Shown in pieces: positions 28,269 through 37,701 of a stretch of 64,000 nucleotides of DNA. The notes beneath the pieces were generated by a model that worked only from the letters and a program-made list of their open reading frames with translations, did no database searches and was not told where the DNA came from. Position numbers and translations under genes: made by a program. The stretch comes from Celerinatantimonas diazotrophica. GTDB lineage: Bacteria > Pseudomonadota > Gammaproteobacteria > Enterobacterales > Celerinatantimonadaceae. The stretch is taken from NCBI RefSeq assembly GCF_004339545.1, contig NZ_SMGD01000018.1, positions 1 through 64,000 on the forward strand, given 5' to 3'. The stretch's first letter is position 1; each line of letters begins with the position of its first letter.

Positions 28269-29102
28269 CTACTCAAGGTTTGTGGATAAACTTATCGAAC
28301 GATATGACTCAAGTTCTTGCCCAACATAGTTAAGCTTATCTTGAACTCTTTTAAGAGCATCTTCCCCCAATGGGATTCTTAATGGTGGCGATTTTAAGGA
28401 AGCAATCTCCCTTATGGCAGTTGCCGCTTTTTTAGGATCTCCTAATTGAGACCCATTCGCCTCTTTGGCTCTGTTTCGATTAATAACAGAGTCGTAGTCA
28501 CTAAGCTGCTTTGCTGCGAATTGAATGGACTTTTCACTCAAAAACTCCGTTCTAAAAAGACCTGGTTCGACAACTGTTACCTTAATACCAAAGTGCTTAA
28601 CTTCTTTTTCTAACGCTTCTGATAAACCTTCGAGAGCAAATTTTGACGCACCATACACTCCGTTGCCAGCAGAGGCGGCAAAGCCTCCGAGAGAGGAGAT
28701 ATTAATAATGTGCCCGCTACCTTGTTGTCGCAAGATAGGTAAAACTGCTCTGATTATATTGAGTGGTCCTTCAACATTGGTGGCGAAGATATTGCGAACT
28801 TGTTCTGCTGAGGTTTCTTCAACCGCACCAAGAAGACCATATCCAGCATTATTTATCACGACATCAATGCGACCAAAGTAACTTATCGCCATCTCAACAG
28901 CCTTTTGAGCTTGCATCTGTTCTGTTACATCAAGCTGGACGATTCTCAATTGATCACTCGTAGGTAAATCATTGCTCTTCATTATATCTCGAACGCCGGC
29001 AATGACAGCGTCACCTGCTTCTAGAGCTGCTGCTACCATCTCTTTGCCCAACCCTCGGGACGCGCCAGTAATAAGCCAAACTTTCATGCCACTGTTAGTC
29101 AT
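28269..29102 (-). CDS. Short-chain dehydrogenase/reductase
   Basis: The 277-aa classical SDR has TGASRGLGKEM (cofactor site, about 13-23), NNAGYG near 87-92, the catalytic Ser in NISSLGGFAASAG and YGASKFALEGLSEAL (Tyr and Lys about 156-160), and VVEPGLFRTEF. Similar proteins act on aldehydes or ketones; the substrate is unknown. It forms a two-gene operon with the TetR gene, a frequent arrangement for detoxification modules. AAGG precedes the ATG. Confidence 0.85.
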   Translation of the reverse strand: MTNSGMKVWLITGASRGLGKEMVAAALEAGDAVIAGVRDIMKSNDLPTSDQLRIVQLDVTEQMQAQKAVEMAISYFGRIDVVINNAGYGLLGAVEETSAEQVRNIFATNVEGPLNIIRAVLPILRQQGSGHIINISSLGGFAASAGNGVYGASKFALEGLSEALEKEVKHFGIKVTVVEPGLFRTEFLSEKSIQFAAKQLSDYDSVINRNRAKEANGSQLGDPKKAATAIREIASLKSPPLRIPLGEDALKRVQDKLNYVGQELESYRSISLSTNLE

Positions 29103-29132
29103 TCGTAATGCCTTATATCATGCTTTATTTAA

Positions 29133-29152
29133 TATACTAAACGTTTAGTTTA
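29133..29152. promoter_or_regulatory. TetR-type operator upstream of the SDR-TetR operon
   Basis: ACTAAAC-GTTTAGT is a perfect 14-bp palindrome (29136-29149), extended with one mismatch to TATACTAAAC/GTTTAGTTTA. It is 34 bp before the SDR start, within the expected promoter. Uninterrupted palindromes of this kind are typical TetR-family sites. Confidence 0.65.
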
Positions 29153-29159
29153 TAAAATA

Positions 29160-29965
29160 AAACAGTAAAATATTTCCAATATTTTGGAAATTCTTTAAAA
29201 GTCTCGTTGTGCTGCATGTATCGCTTTGATTTTATGAGGTATTGCCCTGGTGTGTTTTTATACAACTATGCTCGAAATGGATGATGTAGCATCGATTACA
29301 TAGTCCTTCTCTTTGATGTTTTAAGCACATCAATGGTTTTTCTATACCATTATCGACAGATACTTGTTTACCTGCTCCCAATGATGGTAAATGATTTTCA
29401 AGGGCAATGAGTTCACTGTTAAATGTTTTCGCATCGGCTTGGTCGTGTTTCAATTACTTTGGAAAGTTGTTAGGGAGGCTTTAGGGCTTCGTCTGCCTTT
29501 ATTTATCGGCATACCTCTGTTTCTTGTGGATTCCAAAGACGATATTTTATCAACAGATATCCAATCAATTGTCGTTTACGAATGATTCAAGCTGGTGGAT
29601 GGTACTGACTCTGCTGGCGCGGGCAATGATCCGAGATTCATATTTCTTAGTATGGTTCGCTTAGTCACAATACTATTTCGTTTCCCTGTGACTTATTCGG
29701 AAAAGATCGATATGGACTCTTAACGATTAACAATAAATCCTATCCGAATAGTTATGATTTAAGAAGCGTATATATCATATTGGCGCTATATGGATTTGAG
29801 CTACCTAATTGATGTTAAGGAATTATTCAGGTAGCTTACAGTGAGTTTCGTGGATAGGCTCCAGTGATTATGTCGCCCATTTGGCGCGATGCGAAGAATC
29901 AATCTTACAATTCAGGTTATTCATTAAGATTTGAGTAAGATTTAGCTATGTAAGGAAAGCTTTGT
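29160..29965. other. Gene-poor stretch within the accessory region
   Basis: About 800 bp carry only short frames without ribosome sites on either strand (for example 29232-29453 minus and 29391-29585 plus). None resembles a known family. Some parts have coding-like composition, so it may be a degraded gene or genes. No tRNA, transposon end or clear terminator was found here. Confidence 0.5.
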
Positions 29966-30697
29966 ATGGATAAGGTTTCGATTGTAACTGGTGGGGGGCG
30001 TGGGATTGGTGCTGCAACATCAAAGTTATTAGCCTCTCAGGGCTATAAAGTTTGTGTAAACTATCGTTCGGATGCCCAAAGTGCCGATGCTGTGGTCCGT
30101 GAAATTATAGCTTCAGGAGGAGAGGCTTTTTCGTTTCAAGCGGATGTTTCGAATGAATGTGAGGTTGTCGATTTATTTGATGCAACAGAAAACGCATTTG
30201 CTCCAGTAACACATTTGGTCAATAACGCAGGTATTTTATTTTCACAAATGAGTTTTGCTGACATTGAGCTAGAGCGGTTTAATCAAGTGATGTCGTCCAA
30301 TATTACAAGTTGTTTTCTTTGTTCTCGTGAGTTTGTTCGGCGGGTTAAATCTACCGGTGCGATTGTCAATGTTTCATCAGCCGCCTCCCGGCTTGGCGCT
30401 CCATTTGAGTATATTGATTATGCGGCATCGAAAGGCGCAATGGATTCTCTGACAAAAGGTCTATCATTGGAACTGGCTCCAAGAGGTATTCGAGTCAATG
30501 CTGTAAGGCCTGGGTTTATTTATACACAAATGCATGCTGATGGTGGTGAGCCCAATAGGGTTGAGCGATTGGCTGCTCAGATCCCATTACAACGCGGGGG
30601 GACTCCAGACGAAGTGGCAAATGCAATCGTTTGGTTATTATCTGATGAAGCTTCCTATGTTACCGGTTCATTTATAGATTTGGCGGGGGGAAAATAG
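29966..30697 (+). CDS. ygfF: YgfF-like SDR oxidoreductase
   Basis: The 243-aa protein closely resembles E. coli YgfF along its length, including TGGGRGIGAAT (cofactor), NNAGILF, NVSSAASRLGAPFEYIDYAASKGA (Ser, Tyr, Lys triad across residues 133-156), VRPGFIYTQMHADGGEPNRV and the C-terminal SYVTGSFIDLAGGK. It is an NAD(P)-dependent dehydrogenase; YgfF has been annotated as a sugar or glucose dehydrogenase, but its natural substrate is not established. AAGGAA lies 9 bp before the ATG. It is a single gene between the gene-poor gap and the miniature IS element. Confidence 0.85.
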   Translation: MDKVSIVTGGGRGIGAATSKLLASQGYKVCVNYRSDAQSADAVVREIIASGGEAFSFQADVSNECEVVDLFDATENAFAPVTHLVNNAGILFSQMSFADIELERFNQVMSSNITSCFLCSREFVRRVKSTGAIVNVSSAASRLGAPFEYIDYAASKGAMDSLTKGLSLELAPRGIRVNAVRPGFIYTQMHADGGEPNRVERLAAQIPLQRGGTPDEVANAIVWLLSDEASYVTGSFIDLAGGK

Positions 30698-30817
30698 GCC
30701 ATCGATTTTGGCATCGCCACAATTAAGTCAATTTTTGTTGACTCCTACATAGTGGCGTCAACGATTGAATGTATTGTTCTGATAAGTCGTCAGTCAATAT
30801 CATTTCTTGCACTTTTA

Positions 30818-31082
30818 CTAGGGACTGTTGACCTTTTGTGATTAGTTTTGCAGAAATCTGAGAGGGATTTAGGCAAGGCAAACGTTGTGCCGTTTATTCT
30901 CCACAAAGAACGTTTAACGCTGGATAAATTCCTCTCAGATACTGCCCTTGGGGTTCATTTAAACGCATCCTGAACTTTGTTGCTCCCTGTTTGCTTAACT
31001 CATTAAGCGACACAGGGTGCGCCGCGTTCAAAATGTGTTTAATTTGAACAAAATTCAACCACCAAAGGTCAACAGTCCCTAG
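30818..31082. mobile_element. Miniature (non-autonomous) IS5-type element with CTAG duplications
   Basis: The 257-bp element (30822-31078) starts GGACTGTTGACCTTTTGTG and ends with the near-exact reverse complement (CACCAAAGGTCAACAGTCC). It is flanked on both sides by CTAG. Its end matches the IS end at 165-179 near the left edge of the window. No transposase motif occurs inside. It is therefore a MITE or internally deleted copy that would be mobilised by the full-length IS. It ends 25 bp before the LysE-type gene, so it may supply or block that gene's promoter. Confidence 0.8.
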
Positions 31083-31103
31083 GAAATAGTTGGGTCTTGA
31101 TAG

Positions 31104-31700
31104 ATGAACATACAAGGGTTTATGCTCGCTATGATTCCGATTGCTCTTTCTCCAGGAGCTAGCCTTAGTTTGGCAATGTCTAATGTTTCATCTGAGGGAT
31201 TTAGAGGGGTTTTCAAAGTCATAATTGGGACCGGGTTTGGTATCGTTGTTCATGGAATGCTGGTTGGATTAGGTATATCCAGTTTCATTGTCGAAAACGT
31301 AGTTTTGTTAAGTACCTTGAAATTGGCTGGTATTTTATTTTTATTTTACCTTGGCATTAGGTTATTGCTGTTGGCGAGGAAGTCTCGTCCTGGTGTGATC
31401 GGTAGTTTGAAGAGCGTTAGTATTCAAGAAGCTTTTTTGTTAAATATTTTTAATGCTAAAGCTATCTTATTCTATCTCACCGTGGTTCCCATTTTTGCGG
31501 GAATTCATTTCGTGGGCTATTTATATCTTTCTATGTTACATGTTTTAATTATGGCTATTTGGACCTCAATCTGTAGTTATTGTTTTGTAGTTGCGCAAAA
31601 GAAGTTCCAGTTAACAAACGTTAACATGACCATAAATATTGCAGGGGGACTATGTCTAGTTTATTTATCTTGTGTATCTGCATTAGGGCTTAACAGCTAA
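31104..31700 (+). CDS. LysE/RhtB-family exporter
   Basis: The 198-aa protein has six predicted membrane helices and the family hallmark near the N-terminus (ALSPGASLSLAMSN, residues 17-30, corresponding to the PGP region). LLLARKSRP is a cytoplasmic loop, followed by EAFLLNIFNAKAILFYL, matching the NPKA-type motif with N-A-K-A. Family members export amino acids or related metabolites; the substrate is not evident. The ATG has a weak ribosome site (AGGAAA far upstream). Its natural 5' region was displaced by the miniature element. Confidence 0.78.
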   Translation: MNIQGFMLAMIPIALSPGASLSLAMSNVSSEGFRGVFKVIIGTGFGIVVHGMLVGLGISSFIVENVVLLSTLKLAGILFLFYLGIRLLLLARKSRPGVIGSLKSVSIQEAFLLNIFNAKAILFYLTVVPIFAGIHFVGYLYLSMLHVLIMAIWTSICSYCFVVAQKKFQLTNVNMTINIAGGLCLVYLSCVSALGLNS

Positions 31701-31754
31701 CGATAAGCCCCTATATTGAATTTTTTAAGTATAAATAGGTAATCAATATTATGC

Positions 31755-32243
31755 TTATTTTTCACCGACAAGCGGTTGATAGCTAATTTTGTTGATAAAC
31801 CAGCTTTTCTCACCCTCAGGGGTTTTAACGATGGCCTCGTCATCGACCTCTTTTTTAATTAAAGCTCGGGCCATTGGCGCATCGATAGATATATAATCTT
31901 TGCGTTGGTAAATTTCGTCTGGTCCGACAATCCGAAACACTTTAACTTCTGAGTGTTCACTTTCCACTTCGACCCATGCTCCAAAGAACACTTTTCCTTC
32001 TTGAACCGGAGAGTATTCGACGACTTTAACCGCTTCAATACGTTTACGCAGAAAGCGAATTCTTGAGTCAATACTTCGAAGTAGCCTTTTATTCTCTTTA
32101 TAGTCAGCGTTTTCTGATCTATCTCCAAGACTCGCGGCCCAAGCTACTTTTCCTGTGATTTCTGGGCGATACTCACGCCACAGATAATCCAGTTCGGTAG
32201 TTAATGCTTCTAAACCCTCTGGGGTGATTAGATTTGTTCTCAA
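31755..32243 (-). CDS. greB: Transcript cleavage factor GreB
   Basis: The 162-aa protein has the Gre N-terminal coiled coil with DRSENADYKENKRLLRSID (tip acidic residues DRSENAD) and the C-terminal FKBP-like domain (EGKVFFGAWVEVE, DYISIDAPMARALIKKEV). It enters the RNA polymerase secondary channel and rescues backtracked complexes. Alignment with E. coli GreB puts the start at a TTG (32241-32243), with AGG 8-9 bp upstream; there is no usable ATG. Confidence 0.92.
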   Translation of the reverse strand: MRTNLITPEGLEALTTELDYLWREYRPEITGKVAWAASLGDRSENADYKENKRLLRSIDSRIRFLRKRIEAVKVVEYSPVQEGKVFFGAWVEVESEHSEVKVFRIVGPDEIYQRKDYISIDAPMARALIKKEVDDEAIVKTPEGEKSWFINKISYQPLVGEK

Positions 32244-32469
32244 TTTTAAACCTGTTACCTGTATCGATATGTCAGAGACGCCTGGTCTTGGTGAGATACA
32301 CCATTAAGTGCCCCTGCGGCTGTCATAGACTGTTATTTATGACTCGTTCCAAGCCCTAGCGTTCAAAGTCTATTGAATAATAGAGTGCTAACACTTATAA
32401 GATTATTTGCTAATTATAAAGCGATACCGAGCATCTGTGTCAATGCTAGGTTTAAGAAGGTAAACCGAA

Positions 32470-32500
32470 ACTCAACAGGGCAATGAGATATGCCCTGTAT
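32470..32500 (-). terminator. Possible terminator after the GGCT-fold gene
   Basis: ACAGGGCA (32475-32482) pairs with TGCCCTGT (32491-32498). The leftward U-tract is weak. The rest of the greB upstream region (32244-32470) shows nothing I can name. Confidence 0.4.
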
Positions 32501-32512
32501 GAGTGGTAATCT

Positions 32513-32920
32513 TTATGCTAGAACGGTGTTAGCTTGGCGTGTTTGTTCTCGTTTTAGTGGGGCTTGATAAACACCCGCAAGTGCCGCATAGCCTTCACAC
32601 ATCACGTAAAGCCATGCATCGCCAATTCCTTGAATTTCGCAGCGGATACGGTCATGAACAGTGGGATAGCGAAAATAACTATCTAACTCTTTTAAGGTTG
32701 CTATATCAATCTTATATACGGTGACATTTAAGGATTGATTTCCGTCGCGGATGACGACAGGTTGTTGTTTGTACTGATAAAGAGCAAATTGCGCTGGAGT
32801 TTGATGTTGACCTAAATAGTCGCAATCTGCCAATAGTTTATTTATTTTTAAGCTATGTTCTTCATCAATTTGACCACAAACAGCAATACAGGTATTTCGT
32901 TCCGGTTGATTATGTTGCAT
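32513..32920 (-). CDS. Gamma-glutamylcyclotransferase-fold (YtfP-like) protein
   Basis: The 135-aa protein fits the GGCT/AIG2 fold: an N-terminal strand AVCGQIDEEHS in place of the usual YGSL motif, YKQQPVVI, VTVYKIDIATLKELDSYFRYP and a final GDAWLYVM strand, similar in order to E. coli YtfP. The YGSL substrate loop is altered, so cyclotransferase activity is doubtful. AGGT precedes the ATG. It is leftward and monocistronic or ahead of greB. Confidence 0.65.
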   Translation of the reverse strand: MQHNQPERNTCIAVCGQIDEEHSLKINKLLADCDYLGQHQTPAQFALYQYKQQPVVIRDGNQSLNVTVYKIDIATLKELDSYFRYPTVHDRIRCEIQGIGDAWLYVMCEGYAALAGVYQAPLKREQTRQANTVLA

Positions 32921-33051
32921 GATTAACCTACCTTTATTATCTAAGGGAATTGTTCCTTAGGCTTGTTACTCAGCTACATTATAAATGCGGCTGTTAGAGC
33001 TTTTATGGGATAAATGAGAAGCAACCTCTTGTTCCTTCTCTGCGTTATTGG

Positions 33052-33990
33052 TTATGTCAGTAATGGCATATTGTTTCTATCAATAATTGCACCTTTATAA
33101 CGAATCACCGTTCCGGCAAGATCATGTCCCCAATGAGCACAGGTCTGTGGGTCTTTCCCCAGTAACATTGCAGCAATAAAGCCGGCTCCAAATGAATCTC
33201 CTGCGGCGGTTGTATCGACCACGTTCTCTTTAGGAACCTTATTTGCTGCTACAGTATAATGTTCATTTTCTACAAATATGTGACAAGGCTGTGAGCCCAT
33301 TTTCAATACAATAGAATTCACCCCTAACTGACGCGTTCTACTCAAACAGTCGTTTGTTGTGTGCTCCCCATAGAGTGCAAGCTCATCGTCAAAGGTTAAC
33401 AACGCTAAATCAGTGAGTTGTAATATCTGTTGATAGATTTGCTGAGTTTCTTCGAGATTCTCCCACAGGGCAGGGCGATAGTTGTTATCAAAAATAATTT
33501 TACAGCCTGCAGCTTTGGCTTGTTCAAGAGCTGTAAATAAATTATCACGGCTTTTGGAAGTTAAAATAGCCAGAGAGATGCCACTTAGATAGATCCAGTT
33601 AAACTGAGTCAGTGCCTTGGCTATTTCTGGATAATTATCTTGTTCTAGACAGTATTTAGCCGCCGAGTCATTACGCCAGTATCGAAAGTGACGTTCACCA
33701 TCAGGATCTGTTTCAATGAGATATAGCCCGGGTAGTTTATTGGTTAGGTGTTGCACATACTGCGTATCAATCCCTTCTTGTTGCCAACTGTGCAGCATTT
33801 GTTGACTAAACATATCTTCACCAAGCCCAGAAATATAACTTACGTTAATATCAGCTGAGCGGGTCAGTCGGGAAAGGTAAACCGCTGTGTTTAACGTATC
33901 ACCACCAAATTTACGACTTAACAACTCTTGTGACTGTTGTTGCAGTTCGACCATACACTCGCCGACGATGGCTATCTGCATTTGACCCAT
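33052..33990 (-). CDS. kdgK: 2-keto-3-deoxygluconate kinase (PfkB family)
   Basis: The 312-aa sugar kinase has the PfkB N-terminal VGECMVEL and GGDTLNTAVYLSRL signatures, and the C-terminal DTTAAGDSFGAGF with the catalytic Asp (about 263). KdgK phosphorylates 2-keto-3-deoxygluconate to KDPG, feeding the lower Entner-Doudoroff route, which links it to HexR regulation. The GFRYWR-like RHFRYWRNDSAAKYCL segment is typical of KdgK. GGAGT lies 4 bp before the first ATG, which decides the start. No other kdg gene is adjacent. Confidence 0.87.
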   Translation of the reverse strand: MGQMQIAIVGECMVELQQQSQELLSRKFGGDTLNTAVYLSRLTRSADINVSYISGLGEDMFSQQMLHSWQQEGIDTQYVQHLTNKLPGLYLIETDPDGERHFRYWRNDSAAKYCLEQDNYPEIAKALTQFNWIYLSGISLAILTSKSRDNLFTALEQAKAAGCKIIFDNNYRPALWENLEETQQIYQQILQLTDLALLTFDDELALYGEHTTNDCLSRTRQLGVNSIVLKMGSQPCHIFVENEHYTVAANKVPKENVVDTTAAGDSFGAGFIAAMLLGKDPQTCAHWGHDLAGTVIRYKGAIIDRNNMPLLT

Positions 33991-34228
33991 GTTTACTCCT
34001 ATAAGTGTGACGCAAGATGCGATTATAGTAACGACTCAGATAATTATTTTAACGGTGAGTTTTTGCATCGATATTGATTTTACACCATTTTTCATCATCC
34101 ACCGAGATTTCTAAGCAAATTAAGAAACGCTGTTTTAATTATATCTTTGATGGATATTGGTGCCTAGATTTTCTTTACATAAAAATCAAAACAGCGTTCC
34201 AATATTAGAGCTTGCCAAAGAGAAGGAT

Positions 34229-34756
34229 ATGCTAGAACACTTTATGGGCCATTTCTGGGGCCAGTTGTTTGGCTTTTTGAGTTTTGCCTTAGGCGTGCTA
34301 AGTTTTTTGCAGACGGAGGACCGTAAGCTCAAGTTAATTTTGGTCACTTTGAACATCTCTAACACGATTCATTATGCATTGTTCGGTGCCATGACGTCGC
34401 TCATTGCCTCTATTCTATCGACTTTTCGAACGGCTTTATCCATTAGAACGCGTTTGCTCATAGTGGCATTAATTTTTATTGCACTGAATATCGGCTTAGG
34501 TGTATGGGTTGCTCAGGCTTTTTCCGATCTATGGAGCGTTATCGGCATGACAATTGGGACATATGCATTATTTAGATTGAAAGGAATGTCCATGCGATTT
34601 GCCTTTTTAGTGGGATCAAGCTGCTGGTTAGTTAACAATATTATTGTTGGGTCAATTGGTGGAAGCTTACTGGAAATTATGATGATTTCGGTAAATGCTT
34701 CGACAATTTTCCGGTTGTTTCGAACCCGAGATAATGCGGTTTGTAATGCACAGTGA
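34229..34756 (+). CDS. YgjV-family inner-membrane protein
   Basis: The 175-aa product has five or six hydrophobic segments and the order seen in E. coli YgjV: GQLFGFLSFALGVLSFLQ, RKLKLILVTLNISNTIHY, then three further helices and a basic tail. Function unknown. The ATG beginning MLEHF is chosen because GAGAAGG lies just upstream; a longer frame from 34157 has no ribosome site and adds a non-conserved polar leader. Confidence 0.72.
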   Translation: MLEHFMGHFWGQLFGFLSFALGVLSFLQTEDRKLKLILVTLNISNTIHYALFGAMTSLIASILSTFRTALSIRTRLLIVALIFIALNIGLGVWVAQAFSDLWSVIGMTIGTYALFRLKGMSMRFAFLVGSSCWLVNNIIVGSIGGSLLEIMMISVNASTIFRLFRTRDNAVCNAQ

Positions 34757-34956
34757 ATGTATTTGTGATGAGTTTATACACTGAAGCGCCCAGAAAAATA
34801 AGTTTTGAATATTTGTTTATGTTAGATCCCATAAATCAATAGGTTGAAACTTATCAATTAAACTGATTGGAAAATTCTATCTATCAAATGAAAGATCAGC
34901 GTTATAATCACCTCGATGAGTTGGTTCATCAGTCCAATTAATCAAAGGAGGTTTTC

Positions 34957-35301
34957 ATGGTGTTTGTATGCCTCATTTGCATAAGTGTGGTGCTACTTGT
35001 TGCCTACTGGCAATCTCTTGGACGCTATACATTTGTGCTGATGATTGAAAAGGAGCGCGTTCGAATGCTTAAAGGAAATGTGCCTGATTCATTTATTACT
35101 TTCTGTCAGACAATTTCTTTGATTACTCCTGCACAACATCGGGTCATCATACGTGGCGATCGTCATCTGGGACAATTACGCCTTACTTTTTCACGTCATA
35201 TTGATGAAACTACACGCCAACAGCTGCGCAATCAATTTCCTTATTCAGCCTATGGCAATGCTCAGTTAGATTGGAAGTTACCTAATAATCACATCGAGTA
35301 A
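34957..35301 (+). CDS. DUF3634-type small membrane protein
   Basis: The 114-aa product has one N-terminal helix (about 1-22) and a cytoplasmic domain with FVLMIEKERVRMLKGNVPDSF and CQTISLITPAQHRVIIRG, as in DUF3634 proteins of Vibrio and Shewanella. Function unknown. It has an excellent ribosome site (AAAGGAGG, 7 bp before ATG), so it is likely well translated. It is monocistronic and converges on a chemoreceptor gene across a shared terminator. Confidence 0.68.
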   Translation: MVFVCLICISVVLLVAYWQSLGRYTFVLMIEKERVRMLKGNVPDSFITFCQTISLITPAQHRVIIRGDRHLGQLRLTFSRHIDETTRQQLRNQFPYSAYGNAQLDWKLPNNHIE

Positions 35302-35314
35302 ATTCCTTATAAAC

Positions 35315-35346
35315 TAAAAAAGGTAGCGTTCAACGCTACCTTTTCC
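35315..35346. terminator. Bidirectional terminator
   Basis: AAGGTAGCGTT and AACGCTACCTT form a perfect inverted repeat around 35331, with A-run before and T-run after. It serves the DUF3634 gene and the leftward chemoreceptor. Confidence 0.85.
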
Positions 35347-35360
35347 TTTGGTTGGATCAA

Positions 35361-37418
35361 CTAGACTTTGAAGCGGCTAACTAACTGATGTTGCTCTTGG
35401 GCAATATTGCCGATAACTTGGCTAACTTGATGGGTTTCACCGCTGACCTTGGTAATGCTTTGGCCGAACTCACGGATTTGGTTAATATTTTGACTGATCT
35501 CATTTGCTACGGCGCTCTGCTGTTCTGCTGCACTCGCAATTTGTTCTGCCATTTGCAATACATTACTGTTGGATGAGGCGATTTCAGTCAGGGTTTCATT
35601 GGTGTAAGTGACTTGTTGAGCCGTATCTTGAGCAGCTTTATTTGCTTGTTCAATTGTTTTTACAACATTATCCGTTTCGCTTTGCAGTTGACTGATAACC
35701 GACTCAATTTCACCAATTGAATCTTGCGTCCGGCTCGCTAGCGAGCGCACTTCGGAGGCAACGACCGCAAAACCTCGACCATGTTCACCGGCTCGAGCTG
35801 CTTCAATAGCGGCATTAAGGGCGAGCAAGTTGGTTTGTTCTGCGATATTTTGAATGACTAACAAGATATTGCTGATGTTTTCGCTGCTGGTGGCTAGTTT
35901 TTGGATCCTTTGTTGGGATTGTTCTAATTGTTCACTCAGTGACCCCATCGCAGTTTGCGAATCTTGTGCAGCTTTTTGCCCTTGGATGACGGATTGCTGA
36001 GCCGTATTGACCGTCATGTTGGTTTGCTGCGTGTTATCGGCAACTTCCCGTGAGTTGGCTGCCATTTCTTCGACTGCAGTTGCGACTTGATCGACTTGGG
36101 CAAATTGCTGCGTAATGCTCTGACTTGTTTGGTCGATCAGTTCGATTGAGTGGCTACTGTTTTGTTTCATATTATCAACTGATACGACGACATCTTTAAT
36201 CAGTTGTCGTAGCGATCCAACAAAACGGTTAAATGAATTGCTCAGTTGGCCTATTTCATCTTTACTATTGACTGGAACCTGATAGGTAAGGTCGGCATCG
36301 CCTGTTGCGATTTTTTCCAGTTCATTACGTAAACTATGTAATGGTTTTACAAGCGGGCCAGTAAACACCCAGGTTAGAATGATCATCACCACGGCAACGA
36401 CAATACCAATTAACAACTGCTGACTCAGTGCATTGGCAGTATTAGTTGATAGTTTTTGGCTCATTACTCGCTGGGCTTTAAGGACTTGTTGTTCGGGTAA
36501 TCGGACCATGATTCCCCATTGAGTATGTAAATTTGCCAGGGCTAATGGATAAAAACTAATTAACTGATGTTGCTTTTGATCCCATTGGTTGACGATTTTG
36601 CCATCATTAATTAGCTGTACCATATTATCAGGGACGCTACTTTGGTCAGAATCGCGGCTAATCAGATTGCCATTTTGGTCAGTCAATACAATATTTCCGG
36701 AACCTGAATAGAGTGCTTTATCCATGGATTGAATGAGGCCATTAATCAATAATGGCTTAATCAGCAAAGCGGCCTCAGCAATGACCTTACCTTTTTCTTC
36801 TATTGGTACTGACAACCAGAAACCTTCTGATTTATCTGTCGCGGGACGTAAACAGGCCATGTCGTTATCTAAGGCACAAAGCGCCGGCTTCATTTCTGGC
36901 TCTTTAAGTTGCTTGGAGCTGATGGGCTTTTGGGTATACTTACCGTTACTTTTGATCCAGCGAGCCGTAAAGCGTCCTTGGTCGTTACTGCCGAGATAAT
37001 CAGAGCCTAAATAGCCGATATCATTTTCACCTAGTCCACCGGATTTGAAAATGACAGTTATTTGTGAGGCATAATGGTCGCTGCTCAATTGTGCTTTTAG
37101 CATGGCAACAATAGATGAGCGTAAATTCGAACCTGGTAAGTAATTTTTCAGGGTATTGGTCTTGGAAGATAAGATTTGCGTCCCTAATAAATTTAACTGA
37201 TTCTTCCGAGCCTCAATTGCCCCCGTGAGCTGTTTAATTCGCCCTTTTAATTCAGCGGATACGAGCTCCTGAGCGTTTTGTTTAAGAAGAATGCCAGCTT
37301 GTTGAGTAATGACATCGCTGTTATGGCGAGATGAATAGATAGTGGAGGCCATTAACAAACAAATGGTTACAATCAGCGCAACCCCTGTAAATACCGTGAG
37401 TTTCCATCGAAAAGACAT
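35361..37418 (-). CDS. Methyl-accepting chemotaxis protein with large periplasmic sensor
   Basis: The 685-aa receptor has an N-terminal helix (about 8-30), a periplasmic domain of about 300 residues, a second helix (about 335-355), HAMP and a signalling domain with the tip [20 protein letters not shown]. The sensor is Cache-like (for example [32 protein letters not shown]). The ligand is unknown. The start MSFRWKL is preferred because GGAA lies 8-10 bp upstream; a 10-residue longer frame lacks a ribosome site. The C-terminus (HQLVSRFKV) resembles other Vibrio-type receptors. Confidence 0.9.
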   Translation of the reverse strand: MSFRWKLTVFTGVALIVTICLLMASTIYSSRHNSDVITQQAGILLKQNAQELVSAELKGRIKQLTGAIEARKNQLNLLGTQILSSKTNTLKNYLPGSNLRSSIVAMLKAQLSSDHYASQITVIFKSGGLGENDIGYLGSDYLGSNDQGRFTARWIKSNGKYTQKPISSKQLKEPEMKPALCALDNDMACLRPATDKSEGFWLSVPIEEKGKVIAEAALLIKPLLINGLIQSMDKALYSGSGNIVLTDQNGNLISRDSDQSSVPDNMVQLINDGKIVNQWDQKQHQLISFYPLALANLHTQWGIMVRLPEQQVLKAQRVMSQKLSTNTANALSQQLLIGIVVAVVMIILTWVFTGPLVKPLHSLRNELEKIATGDADLTYQVPVNSKDEIGQLSNSFNRFVGSLRQLIKDVVVSVDNMKQNSSHSIELIDQTSQSITQQFAQVDQVATAVEEMAANSREVADNTQQTNMTVNTAQQSVIQGQKAAQDSQTAMGSLSEQLEQSQQRIQKLATSSENISNILLVIQNIAEQTNLLALNAAIEAARAGEHGRGFAVVASEVRSLASRTQDSIGEIESVISQLQSETDNVVKTIEQANKAAQDTAQQVTYTNETLTEIASSNSNVLQMAEQIASAAEQQSAVANEISQNINQIREFGQSITKVSGETHQVSQVIGNIAQEQHQLVSRFKV

Positions 37419-37479
37419 CTTAGTGATTCCATTACATTTCCCGAACATACAAGATTATCTGATTTTTATGTAGTCATCA

Positions 37480-37508
37480 ATTATAACTAATCTTTAACGT
37501 CATGATAA
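37480..37508 (-). promoter_or_regulatory. Predicted promoter of the second chemoreceptor
   Basis: On the minus strand TTATCA and TATAAT are separated by exactly 17 bp, about 60 bp before the start codon. Confidence 0.5.
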
Positions 37509-37701
37509 TTTATAGAAAATGATGGAGTGGTGGTTATTGTCGTAAAATCGCTTTTTAAAAGCGAGATATACTAGACAAGTTTGTTTATTAGTCAGTATTT
37601 AGATGAATTGGTTAATAGTGGCAGGGGTTATAATATGTCTATGATTAATAACTGAGATCGGTATGATAGTAATTCCTATTTATTAGCCTTATTTTATTTT
37701 T

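Noticed and set aside
29232-29453. Minus-strand 73-aa frame in the gene-poor gap
   Set aside because: No ribosome site, no hydrophobic or domain pattern, no partner gene.
30894-31115. Minus-strand 73-aa frame across the miniature element
   Set aside because: It crosses the element boundary and the adjacent target site, so it is a by-product of the insertion.
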